From Bacillota bacterium (GTDB lineage: Bacteria > Bacillota > Clostridia > Christensenellales > SZUA-584), in the NCBI GenBank assembly GCA_023459495.1, contig JAEWTL010000059.1, positions 1-64,000 of the forward strand: DNA of 64,000 nucleotides. Reading direction: 5' to 3'. Below, piece after piece: positions 48,437 through 56,292 of the stretch (positions are counted from its first letter, which is position 1; the number at the start of each line of letters is the position of its first letter). The notes below the pieces were generated by a model. The model was not told the origin of the DNA, searched no databases, and worked only from the letters and a program-made list of their open reading frames with translations. The position numbers and the translations under genes were made by a program.

Positions 48437-49234
48437 ATGATTGTAGACTTAAAGGACAAGGTAGCGGTGGTCACCGGCGCGGCAGGTGCCATCGGTGGCG
48501 AAACAGCGCGGCTGTACGCCCAAAACGGCGCGGTGGTTTATCTGAACGACGTCAACGCGGAACGGCTTGAAGCGGCGGTGGCGGAGATGAATGCACAGGG
48601 CATGAAAGCGTTTGGCATCGCGGGCGACGTGCGCAGCGGTGAGGACATGGGAAAGCTGATCGGCGCGGCGGCAGATCGCCACGGCCGCATCGACATCCTT
48701 GTCAACAACGCAGGCTATAACGTGACCAATGATCTGCGCAAGCCGGTATGGGAGTACGACGAGGATGCGTGGCGGCGCACGCTGGATATCTGCGTCGACA
48801 GCGTATACAACTGCTGCCGGTTCGCGCTGCCTATCATGATGAGGGCAGGCGGCGGGCGCATCGTCAACATTGGTTCGGTGGCGGGCTGGCGGGCTCCGCT
48901 TCGGCTGCAAAGTCCCTACAGCGCGGCCAAATCGGCAATTTTGAGCCTCACCAACTCGCTCGCGATCGATTATGCGCGTTACGGCATCAACATCAACAGC
49001 ATCGTGCCGGGCTCCATCATGAATAACAACATGGGCGCGATCATCTACGATGACCCGTTCAAAAAGCAGAGCATGGAGGAGCACATTCCGCAAGGCCATA
49101 CCGGCGAACCTGTTGATATTGCGAACGCGGCACTGTTTCTTGTATCGCCCGAAGCCCGGTATATTACGGGCTGCACACTGAACGTAGACGGCGGGTGGAC
49201 GGCGGGTTACGCGGCTGATGTGAGGCAGGCATAG
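48437..49234 (+). CDS. Short-chain dehydrogenase/reductase
   Basis: A 265-residue NAD(P)-dependent oxidoreductase. The cofactor loop VVTGAAGAIGGETA is at about 11-24, the acidic residue after beta-2 (LNDVN) suggests NAD, the NNAGYN motif follows, and the catalytic set is Ser in IGSVAGW with Tyr-x3-Lys in SPYSAAKSA. The end YITGCTLNVDGGW is typical. Start 48437 follows GGAGGAC. It is coupled to the degenerate SDR upstream and under likely LacI control; the substrate would be a sugar, polyol or hydroxy acid. Confidence 0.92.
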   Translation: MIVDLKDKVAVVTGAAGAIGGETARLYAQNGAVVYLNDVNAERLEAAVAEMNAQGMKAFGIAGDVRSGEDMGKLIGAAADRHGRIDILVNNAGYNVTNDLRKPVWEYDEDAWRRTLDICVDSVYNCCRFALPIMMRAGGGRIVNIGSVAGWRAPLRLQSPYSAAKSAILSLTNSLAIDYARYGININSIVPGSIMNNNMGAIIYDDPFKKQSMEEHIPQGHTGEPVDIANAALFLVSPEARYITGCTLNVDGGWTAGYAADVRQA

Positions 49235-49306
49235 ACTGTCCTACAGGGCGGCCTTACATAAGCCGCCCTGATGATGTCCGAATGCATAAAGGAACATGAA
49301 TATAGA

Positions 49307-49330
49307 TTGTTGACAATCGACGGTCGACAA
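49307..49330. promoter_or_regulatory. Putative GntR/FCD operator
   Basis: TTGTTGAC (49307-49314) and GTCGACAA (49323-49330) are inverted half-sites lying across the -35 box and spacer, so binding would block the promoter. Confidence 0.6.
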
Positions 49331-49338
49331 ACTATAAT
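49310..49338 (+). promoter_or_regulatory. Consensus sigma-A promoter of the gntR gene
   Basis: TTGACA, 17-base spacer, TATAAT: a perfect match in both boxes, 29 bases before the GTG start. Confidence 0.9.
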
Positions 49339-49367
49339 GGGCGTATCAAACCGCTGAGGAATATTTC

Positions 49368-50048
49368 GTGAGTAAGACACTGACCATTGACAAAGCGCCG
49401 CTTGGGCAGAGGGCGGCCGATATCATCCGCGAACGCATCATTGAAGGCGAATTTGCTCAGGGCTCCCGGCTTATCGAGGAAGAGCTTGCGGGAGAGTTCG
49501 GCATCAGCCGCGCGTGCGTGCGCGATGCTTTCCTGATCCTCGAATCGGAGGGCATGGTTCACCGCGAGCGCAACAAATGCACCACCGTGATGCAGCTGTC
49601 GCCGGAGGACATTGAGCACCTGTTCAAGTTCCGTCTGGCGATTGAACTGCTCGCTGTAGAGACCTGCATCGAAAAAAGCTGCGTGCCGATGGAGGAGCTT
49701 CAGCAGCGCCTTAAAGCGCTTGACCGTGTGCTTGAGAAACCGCAGGTCAATCCGCTGGAATTTGTCCAGGCCGACCTTGAATTTCATGAAGCGGTCATCC
49801 GGGCCGCGGGCAACCCGTATATTGACAATGTGTTCCGCAGCATCAAATATCAGCTGATGACGCTGCTGTTTTCGCTGTACAGCCGCTACACCGCACAGTT
49901 CTCCCAGCAGGGCGTAGGTCAGCACCACCGCATGGTGGAATATATGGCAGACGGAAAGACCGAACAAGCTAGTCGGCATATGCGCGAGCACATTCAGAAC
50001 AACCTCGACTTTGTAATGGAATTAAGCCAACGCGTACAACAAATATAG
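49368..50048 (+). CDS. GntR-family regulator with FCD ligand domain
   Basis: A 226-residue FadR-subfamily regulator. The winged HTH has AADIIRERIIEGEFAQGSRLIEE in short form (IIRERIIEGEFAQG) and EFGISRACVRDAFLILESEGMV. The FCD domain (about 85-220) shows DLEFHEAVIRAAGN and HHRMVEYMADG, whose Asp and His residues bind a metal and a carboxylate ligand. It starts with GTG behind GAGGAA. It likely controls the lactonase/dehydrogenase genes that follow at 13 bases and beyond, and itself through the overlapping operator. Confidence 0.93.
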   Translation: MSKTLTIDKAPLGQRAADIIRERIIEGEFAQGSRLIEEELAGEFGISRACVRDAFLILESEGMVHRERNKCTTVMQLSPEDIEHLFKFRLAIELLAVETCIEKSCVPMEELQQRLKALDRVLEKPQVNPLEFVQADLEFHEAVIRAAGNPYIDNVFRSIKYQLMTLLFSLYSRYTAQFSQQGVGQHHRMVEYMADGKTEQASRHMREHIQNNLDFVMELSQRVQQI

Positions 50049-50060
50049 GAGGAGAAAACC

Positions 50061-50858
50061 ATGGCGTTTAAGGATACCCTTCACGCAACCCAGGTGGCAT
50101 CGGAAAGCCTCGGCGTATTTTGGCTCGGTCAGGCGGGATTTCTTTTCAAGACGCCGGGCGGTAAAGTGATCGTTGTCGATCCCTACCTCTCGGACTACGT
50201 ATATAAAATATTGGGCGGCGAATACGGCAACGGTTTCAAACGCATGACCGCGCCGTTGTTCGATCCGGGCGACATTGAGATCGACTACTTGTTTGCCTCC
50301 CATGAGCATGGGGACCACCTTGACGTGGATGCGCTGCAGCTGCTGCTTAAGGATGGCAAAACGCCGATCTATACCAACACTGAAAGCGCACGTATCATGA
50401 CCGAAGCGGGTGCACCAAAAAAAAGCGTTCACGTATTGCACAAGGGCGAGACGCATGACTTTGGCGAGTTCAAGCTCACCATCACCGCGGCGGACCATGG
50501 CGACCTGTGCCCGGATGCGCTGGGGTTCATCTTTGACTTTGGCTTTGTGCGCGTCTACTACAGCGGCGACACCGCGTATACCAAAACCATACTGCAGCAG
50601 GCCATCGACGCGCAGCCTGAGATCGTACTGCTCCCCATCAACGGAGCCTTCGGCAACCTGAACGCCGAGCAGGCTGCGCAGTTCGCAAACGACCTTTCCG
50701 CAAAGGCTTGTATGCCGCACCATTTCTGGACTTTCCCGCTTCATAACGGCGATAAAGGCAGCCCCATGGACGCCATCGAAGCTTTTCCAAAATACGCGCC
50801 GGGCTGTGAACTCATCATGCGCTATCCGGGCGAGGCGTATATCTATACCAAACGGTAA
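50061..50858 (+). CDS. MBL-fold hydrolase, UlaG-like lactonase type
   Basis: A 265-residue metallo-beta-lactamase-fold enzyme. Metal ligands: SHEHGDHLD (HxHxDH) at about 80-85, a His in ITAADHGD, Asp in VYYSGDTAYT, and a late His pair in CMPHHFWTFP. The plan and the LGQAGFLFKTPGGKVIVVDPYL opening match UlaG, the L-ascorbate-6-phosphate lactonase, and its relatives. In this cluster it may open a lactone formed by one of the SDR enzymes, which is inference. AGGAGGAG precedes the ATG, 12 bases after gntR. Confidence 0.9.
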   Translation: MAFKDTLHATQVASESLGVFWLGQAGFLFKTPGGKVIVVDPYLSDYVYKILGGEYGNGFKRMTAPLFDPGDIEIDYLFASHEHGDHLDVDALQLLLKDGKTPIYTNTESARIMTEAGAPKKSVHVLHKGETHDFGEFKLTITAADHGDLCPDALGFIFDFGFVRVYYSGDTAYTKTILQQAIDAQPEIVLLPINGAFGNLNAEQAAQFANDLSAKACMPHHFWTFPLHNGDKGSPMDAIEAFPKYAPGCELIMRYPGEAYIYTKR

Positions 50859-50890
50859 AAATCGTAGCTAGTCTGCTGCTGGAGTTATTC

Positions 50891-50978
50891 TTGGAGGTTC
50901 TGCCTCCAAACCTCCGCTCAAGGACCGCAGGCCCTTGAGAATCCCATCATGCGAGACGCCTTATTCAAGGCGTCTCGC
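50891..50978 (+). repeat. Three-hairpin composite element, copy B
   Basis: Hairpin 1 TTGGAGG-TTCTG-CCTCCAA, linker ACCTCCG, hairpin 2 CTCAAGG...CCCTTGAG (50917-50939), linker AATCCCATCAT, hairpin 3 GCGAGACGCC...GGCGTCTCGC (50951-50978). It faces copy C with one SDR gene between them. Confidence 0.75.
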
Positions 50979-51090
50979 GGATAAAGGGAGTATCATACCC
51001 ATCCAGGGCATTTAGAGCAGCGAACTTGTATAGCTGGCCATCAGTTGAAACGGTAAATGCCGTTCGTAATTACCGAAAAGGAGGCTTCCC

Positions 51091-51858
51091 ATGAGATTCA
51101 AGGATAAGGTTGTGCTGGTCACCGGAGCAGGCAGCGGCATCGGCAAAGCTACGGCAATCGGCTTTGGGAACGAAGGCGCTGTCGTCGTGGTGTGCGATGT
51201 AATCCTGAAAAAGGCGGAGGAAACAGCGGACGAGATCAATGCTGGCGGAAAAGGCCTCGCCAAGGCTTACTACATCGACATTTCGGACAGCGCTTGCGTC
51301 AAGCAGGTGATGGGCGACGTGCTGTCCATGTACGGGAAGATCGACGTGCTTGCCAACGTGGCGGGCATCATCTTCCTTGGCAAGATCGAGGACGTATCCG
51401 ACGAGGCATGGGACCGCGTACTGGACGTCAACCTTAAAGGCACCTTCCTGTGCTGCCGGGAGATCACGCCGGTGCTCAAAAAGCAGGGCTTCGGGTGCAT
51501 TGTCAACGTGACGGCAGGCGCGGCCAAGACAGGCGGCATGAACGTGGGCGCGAACTACGTAGCCTCCAAGGCGGGCATCAGCGTGCTTACCATCCACCTT
51601 GCCAAACAGCTTGCGCCGTGGCGCATCCGCGTCAACGCGGTCAGCCCGGGCCCAATCGACACGCCCATGCTCGCGGGCGACTCGGGCGGCGGTGATTATA
51701 CGGAAGAAAAGAAAGCGAATATCGCCAACGCCACGCCTTTGGGGATGGGCTACCCGGAGGACGTTGCCAACGGCATTCTGTTCCTCGCGGACGAGGAGCA
51801 TGCACGTTACATCACAGGCGAGATCCTCGATGTGGACGGCGGCCTGTTCATGGACTGA
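51091..51858 (+). CDS. Short-chain dehydrogenase/reductase between paired repeat elements
   Basis: A 255-residue SDR: LVTGAGSGIGKATAIGF at the N-terminus, NVAGIIFLGKI, catalytic Ser in VTAGAAKTGG region and Tyr-x3-Lys in NYVASKAG, ending YITGEILDVDGGLF. Asp after beta-2 (VVCDVI) suggests NAD. A strong AAAAGGAGG ribosome site precedes it. It fits the dehydrogenase theme of the cluster but stands apart from its neighbours by 232 and 244 bases filled with repeat elements, and those elements point toward it from both sides. Confidence 0.92.
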   Translation: MRFKDKVVLVTGAGSGIGKATAIGFGNEGAVVVVCDVILKKAEETADEINAGGKGLAKAYYIDISDSACVKQVMGDVLSMYGKIDVLANVAGIIFLGKIEDVSDEAWDRVLDVNLKGTFLCCREITPVLKKQGFGCIVNVTAGAAKTGGMNVGANYVASKAGISVLTIHLAKQLAPWRIRVNAVSPGPIDTPMLAGDSGGGDYTEEKKANIANATPLGMGYPEDVANGILFLADEEHARYITGEILDVDGGLFMD

Positions 51859-51923
51859 ACAGCACGAGGGAACGGTTGCTTGTGTCAACCGCTCTGAGGC
51901 ATATCCTGTGAATGGGCAGGAAT

Positions 51924-51970
51924 CCCCCAGTCGGCTTCGCCGACAGCCCCCTTTAGGCAAAGGGGCCTTT
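51924..51970. repeat. Dispersed CCCCCAGTCGGCTTCGCCGAC-type hairpin repeat
   Basis: Hairpin GTCGGC-TTC-GCCGAC (51930-51944) followed by GCCCCCTTT/AAAGGGGCC (51946-51967) and a short T run. Elements of this form are abundant between genes in Oscillospiraceae-type genomes and may also terminate the SDR transcript. Confidence 0.7.
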
Positions 51971-51983
51971 TAAAGGATTGTAA

Positions 51984-52063
51984 GGAAAATGCCGCAGGCA
52001 TTTTCCTAATGGGATTCCCAAGGGGCATTGCCCCTTGGGCGGTGGCATGGAGGCGGCGCCCCC
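51984..52063 (-). repeat. Three-hairpin composite element, copy C
   Basis: On the minus strand: hairpin 1 GGGGGCGCCGCCTCC (52049-52063), linker ATGCCACCGCC, hairpin 2 CAAGGGGCAATGCCCCTTG (52019-52037), linker GGAATCCCATTA, hairpin 3 GGAAAATGCC...GGCATTTTCC (51984-52006). Nearly identical to copy A1 from hairpin 2 onward. Confidence 0.78.
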
Positions 52064-52102
52064 ACATTAGTTTGACCTAATGATATTGGAGATACAATAG
52101 CG

Positions 52103-53071
52103 ATGAAAAACAGCGAACTGATTGAAGTGTATGCACGGATGCAGCGCATGCGCAGGTTTGAGGAGGAAGCCTCGCGGCTGTACAAGGAAGGGCTGGTCAC
52201 GGGCTCGCTCCATCCGTACATCGGCGAGGAAGCCATCGCGGCGACGGCGATGCAACTGATGAAACCGGGCGATATGTTCACCAGCACGCACCGCGGCGTG
52301 GGCCACTGCGTCGCATGCGGCATGGACGTAAACGCCATGATGGCCGAACTGTTCGGACGCGCCACCGGCGTGTGCGGCGGCAAGGGCGGCTCCATGCACA
52401 TGTTCGACCTGGAGAAGGGCAACCTCGGCGCGAATGGCATCGTCGCGGGCGGCACATCCATTGCGGTGGGCGCGGCGCTGACAGCCAAGGAACTGAAGAA
52501 GAACGATGCGGTGGTGTTCTGCTTCTTCGGCGAAGGCGCATCCAACGAAGGCGTCACGCACGAGAGCATGAACCTCGCGGCGGTATGGAAGCTGCCGGTC
52601 ATCTTCGTGTGCGAGAACAACCTCTATGAGGTGTTCACCACTGCGGAGGAAAGCTGCTCCGTGCAGGACATCGCAGTACGCGGCGCGGCATACGGCATGC
52701 CGGGCGAGACGGTGGACGGTAACGACGTGACTGCCATCGAACCGGTGTATAAGAGAGCCATCGAACGTGCCCGTGTAGGGGAAGGTCCGTCGCTGATCGA
52801 ATGCAAGACCTATCGCTGGACCGGACACTGGCCGGGCGACGTATATTCGTACGGCGGCTACCGCACGGCGGCGGAGGTCGACGCGTGGAAAGAACGTTGC
52901 CCGATCAAGTGTTTGGGCGAACGCTTGGTGAAGGATGGCGTTGCAACCGAGGCGGAGTTGGAAAAGATCAATCGCGAGGTCGATGCGCAGATTACAGCAG
53001 CGATCGGGTTTGCGGAGAATAGCCCGGAACCCGACCCGTCCGAACTGATGAAGAACCTGTTTGAGGAGTGA
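52103..53071 (+). CDS. 2-oxoacid dehydrogenase E1 component, alpha subunit (AcoA/PdhA-like)
   Basis: A 322-residue thiamine-diphosphate enzyme subunit. The ThDP/Mg site is GEGASNEGVTHESMNLAAVW (GDGxxN type) near 155-175; HRGVGHCVACGMDVN and GGKGGSMHMFD are further family blocks. It is closest in plan to acetoin dehydrogenase or pyruvate dehydrogenase E1 alpha. With the beta subunit five bases downstream it forms an alpha2beta2 decarboxylase. No lipoyl E2 or E3 gene lies in the window, so the acceptor is unclear. Confidence 0.92.
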   Translation: MKNSELIEVYARMQRMRRFEEEASRLYKEGLVTGSLHPYIGEEAIAATAMQLMKPGDMFTSTHRGVGHCVACGMDVNAMMAELFGRATGVCGGKGGSMHMFDLEKGNLGANGIVAGGTSIAVGAALTAKELKKNDAVVFCFFGEGASNEGVTHESMNLAAVWKLPVIFVCENNLYEVFTTAEESCSVQDIAVRGAAYGMPGETVDGNDVTAIEPVYKRAIERARVGEGPSLIECKTYRWTGHWPGDVYSYGGYRTAAEVDAWKERCPIKCLGERLVKDGVATEAELEKINREVDAQITAAIGFAENSPEPDPSELMKNLFEE

Positions 53072-53076
53072 CAGCC

Positions 53077-54054
53077 ATGGCTAACATAAAATATTCAATC
53101 GCAATCCGGGACGCGCTGGCAGAGGAGATGCGCAGGGACCCCATGGTGTTCGTGATGGGCGAGGATGTCGCGCGGTTCGGCGGCGTGTTCGGTTGTACGC
53201 TGAACCTGCCGGAGGAGTTTGGTGAGGGTCGTGTGCGAAGCACGCCGATCTCCGAGGCGGCGTTCGTGGGCGCAGGCCTTGGCGCTTCCATCAGCGGCGG
53301 TCGTGCTGTGGTGGAGCTGCAGTACGTGGACTTTATTCTGTGCGCCATGGACCAGCTCGTCAACCAGACCGCCAAGGTACACTACATGAGCAATGGCAAG
53401 GTGAAGGTGCCATATACCATCCGCGTGCAGCAGGGCTGCGGCCGCGGCAACGGTGCGCAGCACGCGCAGAACCTGGAGTCGATCTTCTCCAACGTTCCGG
53501 GCCTCAAGGTGGTATGCCCCGCAACGCCCTACGATGCAAAAGGTCTGCTCAAAACCGCCATTCGTGACAACAACCCGGTGGTCTACTGCGAGCACAAGAT
53601 GCTCTATGCTGCGCGCGGCGAGGTGCCGGAGGAGGAATACTTGATCCCGTTCGGCGTGGCGGACATCAAGCGCCCCGGCAAGGACGTAACCATCGTGGCG
53701 ACTTCGTTCATGGTGGGCAAGGCACTCGAAGCCGCGAAGCTGCTGGAGAAGGACGGCGTTGACGCGGAGGTCATCGACCCACGCACCATCGTACCGCTCG
53801 ACCTTGATACCATCACGGAGTCGGTGAAGAAAACGGGCCGCATCGTGATCGTGCACGAGACCAACGAATTCGGCAGTTTCGGTGCAGAAATCGCCTTTAA
53901 AGTGCAGAATGCGGTGTTCAAGTATCTCGATGCTCCGGTGGAACGTGTGTGCACCGCGCAGGTGCCCATGCCGTATGCGCGCGTGCTGGAGAACGCCAAC
54001 GTGCCTACGCCGGAGAGAATCGCGCAGGCAGCCAAAAAGACACTATATATATAA
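53077..54054 (+). CDS. 2-oxoacid dehydrogenase E1 component, beta subunit (AcoB/PdhB-like)
   Basis: A 325-residue partner of the preceding gene. Typical blocks are FVMGEDVARFGGVFG, TPISEAAFVGAGLGAS, PYTIRVQQGCGRGNGAQHAQ, PVVYCEHKMLY and VEVIDPRT-like AEVIDPRTIVPLD. ATG 53077 follows GAGGAGTGAC, overlapping the alpha stop region; a GTG three codons earlier is possible. A terminator lies 14 bases after the stop, ending the cluster. Confidence 0.93.
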   Translation: MANIKYSIAIRDALAEEMRRDPMVFVMGEDVARFGGVFGCTLNLPEEFGEGRVRSTPISEAAFVGAGLGASISGGRAVVELQYVDFILCAMDQLVNQTAKVHYMSNGKVKVPYTIRVQQGCGRGNGAQHAQNLESIFSNVPGLKVVCPATPYDAKGLLKTAIRDNNPVVYCEHKMLYAARGEVPEEEYLIPFGVADIKRPGKDVTIVATSFMVGKALEAAKLLEKDGVDAEVIDPRTIVPLDLDTITESVKKTGRIVIVHETNEFGSFGAEIAFKVQNAVFKYLDAPVERVCTAQVPMPYARVLENANVPTPERIAQAAKKTLYI

Positions 54055-54067
54055 CGTGGACATGTCG

Positions 54068-54094
54068 GACCGGGGCCGTTCGCTCCGGTCTTTT
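54068..54094 (+). terminator. Terminator after the E1 beta gene
   Basis: GACCGG/CCGGTC stem followed by TTTT. Confidence 0.8.
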
Positions 54095-54097
54095 GCG

Positions 54098-54127
54098 TTG
54101 ACAAGAAGAATGCTTTTAACGTACAAT
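54098..54127 (+). promoter_or_regulatory. Promoter-like pair in a gene-free region
   Basis: TTGACA (54098-54103), 18-base spacer, TACAAT (54122-54127). No gene starts within 250 bases; see the candidate small RNA that follows. Confidence 0.65.
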
Positions 54128-54133
54128 GTGTTC

Positions 54134-54312
54134 GTGAAAACTAACGCGATCCAAAACGCGCGGTTTCTAAAATGGCGCACCATACGCGGTGGAAAAAACG
54201 GCAAGATACAGCGGGTAGATTCAATCTTTTCTTAAATGGAATTTACTAGCTGTTATTGAAGCTTATGGGAATTACTTTTAACCCCGGAGCACAAGCGGCT
54301 GCGGGTTTTTTT
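54134..54312 (+). ncRNA. Candidate small transcript between promoter and terminator
   Basis: A stretch of about 180 bases starts behind a good promoter and ends in a hairpin with AACCC/GGGTT ends and a T7 run (54280-54312). It has no convincing open frame (the best is 26 codons without ribosome site). No known RNA family was recognised. It may instead be a long leader of the MFS gene at 54393. Confidence 0.3.
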
Positions 54313-54313
54313 A
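54280..54313 (+). terminator. Terminator-like hairpin with T run
   Basis: CCCCG...GCGGG arms followed by TTTTTTT, 80 bases upstream of the MFS gene. Confidence 0.6.
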
Positions 54314-54323
54314 TGTTAAAGGG

Positions 54324-54349
54324 TCCCCGAAAAGCGTAGCTTTTTGGGG
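54324..54349. repeat. Hairpin repeat related to the one in the cysteine desulfurase leader
   Basis: CCCCGAAAAGC-GTA-GCTTTTTGGGG; differs from 32785-32809 at only a few bases. Confidence 0.7.
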
Positions 54350-54392
54350 CGGAAATGCCTGCAGCGCTGTAACAGCGTGAAAGGGGCAACTT

Positions 54393-55577
54393 ATGAATTA
54401 TCAAAAGAATATCCGTGTGAACTATGCGTTCACGTTTATTAAAAACTTTGCCGTTACGCAGGGCATCTGGATGCTGTATCTTGCGGCGCATGGCATGACG
54501 CTGCTGCAGATTGGCCTGCTTGAGGGCATATTCCACGTCACGTCGTTGCTGATGGAAACACCTACCGGGGTAGTAGCGGACCTCTGGGGACGCAAAACAA
54601 GCCGCCTTATCGGCTGCGCGCTTTCGGTGGTCTCCGCCGCGCTGATGCTGTTTGCAAACGGGTTTGCGATGTTTGCGGCGAGCTTCATGGTATCGGCGCT
54701 TTCCTATAACTTCGAGTCGGGCGCGGGCGACGCCTTTGTGTACGACTCGCTGCTGCTGGACGGCCGTGAAGGCACCTATATGAAAATCGCAGGCTGGAAC
54801 GAGGTGGTCTTTCAGGGGGCCGGGATCGCGGCACTGGCCATCGGCGGCTGGCTCGGCAATACGCGCTATGAGTTCGCTTACTATGCGGCGATGGGGCTGG
54901 CCGCGGTTTCGTTGCTGGTGGGCACAATGATGAAGGAACCGCGCATCGGACAGCAGGCGAAGCGTATCGGCATATGGGCAGCACTAAAGTCGCAGTATGT
55001 GGACAGCTTCGCCGCATTGCGGGGCAGCAAACGGCTGACGTACCTGCTGCTCATTATCCCGGTGTTTTCGGCCAGCGTTACGCTGTCATTCTACTACATG
55101 CAGATCGTATGGGAAAACGCGCAGGCATCAACGCTGACCATCGGGCTGTATCTCGCAGCATCGGCTGCGGCTGCGGCAGCAGGTGCAGCTTTTGCACACC
55201 GCATTGAGCGGCGGCTGGGCGAACGCACGATCCTCGCAGCCCTGCCACTGGCGCTGGCGCTGATGATCCTTGCGTTGTATATTCCGGCGCTGAGCCTCGC
55301 GGCCTTCTGCCTGCTGAACGCGTTTGAAGCGGTGCTGTTCGTCGCCACGCGTGCGTATATCCACCGCATCGTTCCCTCGGCGCAGCGGGCGACGATCCTG
55401 TCGCTGGAAAGCACGCTGTTCAGCTTCGTAATGATCGCAATCTTTCCGCTGTTCGGCGCAATCGCGGGCCATATCGGCATCCTGAATGGGCTTCTTGGGC
55501 TGGGCGCGCTGATGGTTGTGCTGGCAGTCATCAACGGCGCGATGGCGTTGCGTAAAGCGCCGGAAACCGATGCATAA
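54393..55577 (+). CDS. MFS transporter
   Basis: A 394-residue membrane protein with twelve predicted helices. The A-motif between helices 2 and 3 is PTGVVADLWGRKTSRLIG and the opening KNIRVNYAFTFIKNFAVTQG is typical of a group of small Bacillota MFS exporters. No specific substrate can be named. GAAAGGGGC precedes the ATG. The serine dehydratase genes start 42 bases after its stop, so they may share a transcript. Confidence 0.9.
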   Translation: MNYQKNIRVNYAFTFIKNFAVTQGIWMLYLAAHGMTLLQIGLLEGIFHVTSLLMETPTGVVADLWGRKTSRLIGCALSVVSAALMLFANGFAMFAASFMVSALSYNFESGAGDAFVYDSLLLDGREGTYMKIAGWNEVVFQGAGIAALAIGGWLGNTRYEFAYYAAMGLAAVSLLVGTMMKEPRIGQQAKRIGIWAALKSQYVDSFAALRGSKRLTYLLLIIPVFSASVTLSFYYMQIVWENAQASTLTIGLYLAASAAAAAAGAAFAHRIERRLGERTILAALPLALALMILALYIPALSLAAFCLLNAFEAVLFVATRAYIHRIVPSAQRATILSLESTLFSFVMIAIFPLFGAIAGHIGILNGLLGLGALMVVLAVINGAMALRKAPETDA

Positions 55578-55619
55578 ACGGTACGGTTATGTTACAATAT
55601 GGACAAGGGGAGGAGCGTT

Positions 55620-56282
55620 ATGCCAAAAAGCATTTTTGATATCTTAGGGCCGGTAATGATCGGCCCTTCCAGCTCTCATACAGCGGGTGCGGCGCGTATC
55701 GCGCGTATGGCGGCCGCCATCGTGGGCGAATATACTGCGGCGTGCTGCCAGCTTCACGGGTCATTTGCGGCCACGGGACAGGGGCACGGCACGCAGGTGG
55801 CCATCGCAGCGGGACTGATCGGTATCCACGAGGACGACGAGCGGCTGCGCGATGGTTTTAAGTTGGCAAAGGAGCGCGGCAAAGCTATTGAGTTTGAGAC
55901 GGCGGACTTAGGTGATGTGCACGAGAACACGGTATGCATCATTTTCGATACGCCCGCGGGCATTCATACGGTTACCGGCTCGTCGGTAGGAGGCGGCAGC
56001 GTGCTCATCACGGAGATCGATGGCTTTGCGGTGTCGCTTAATGGTGAGAGCCCGTCGTTGGTGCTGACGCACCGGGACCGGCGCGGAATCATTGCGGAAG
56101 TGTCGGGCGTCTTGGCGCGACATGGTGTCAACATCGGAGTGATGGAGGTCTCGCGTCAATCGCGCGGAGAGCTCGCATCCATGACCATCGCCTGCGACGG
56201 TTTGATACCAGCCGCGGCTGTGGATGAGATACAAAGGATCGGTGACGTGGTGAGCGTTCGGTGCGTTCCGGCGCTCGGTTAA
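55620..56282 (+). CDS. sdaAB: L-serine dehydratase, iron-sulfur-dependent, beta subunit
   Basis: A 220-residue subunit of the anaerobic-type L-serine ammonia-lyase, which converts serine to pyruvate and ammonia. The N-terminal domain has SIFDILGPVMIGPSSSHTAGA and GSFAATGQGHGTQVA; an ACT domain (about 148-215, LVLTHRDRRGIIAEVSGVLA) follows and may sense serine. ATG 55620 follows GGGGAGGAG. The alpha subunit gene starts ten bases after its stop. Confidence 0.95.
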   Translation: MPKSIFDILGPVMIGPSSSHTAGAARIARMAAAIVGEYTAACCQLHGSFAATGQGHGTQVAIAAGLIGIHEDDERLRDGFKLAKERGKAIEFETADLGDVHENTVCIIFDTPAGIHTVTGSSVGGGSVLITEIDGFAVSLNGESPSLVLTHRDRRGIIAEVSGVLARHGVNIGVMEVSRQSRGELASMTIACDGLIPAAAVDEIQRIGDVVSVRCVPALG

Positions 56283-56292
56283 AGGAGAGATT

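Larger units (their letters stand above)
54055..54392. other. Gene-free region between E1 beta and MFS genes
   Basis: This 338-base gap holds a terminator, a promoter-like pair, a second terminator-like hairpin and a dispersed hairpin repeat, each listed separately. No protein gene is supported. Confidence 0.6.
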
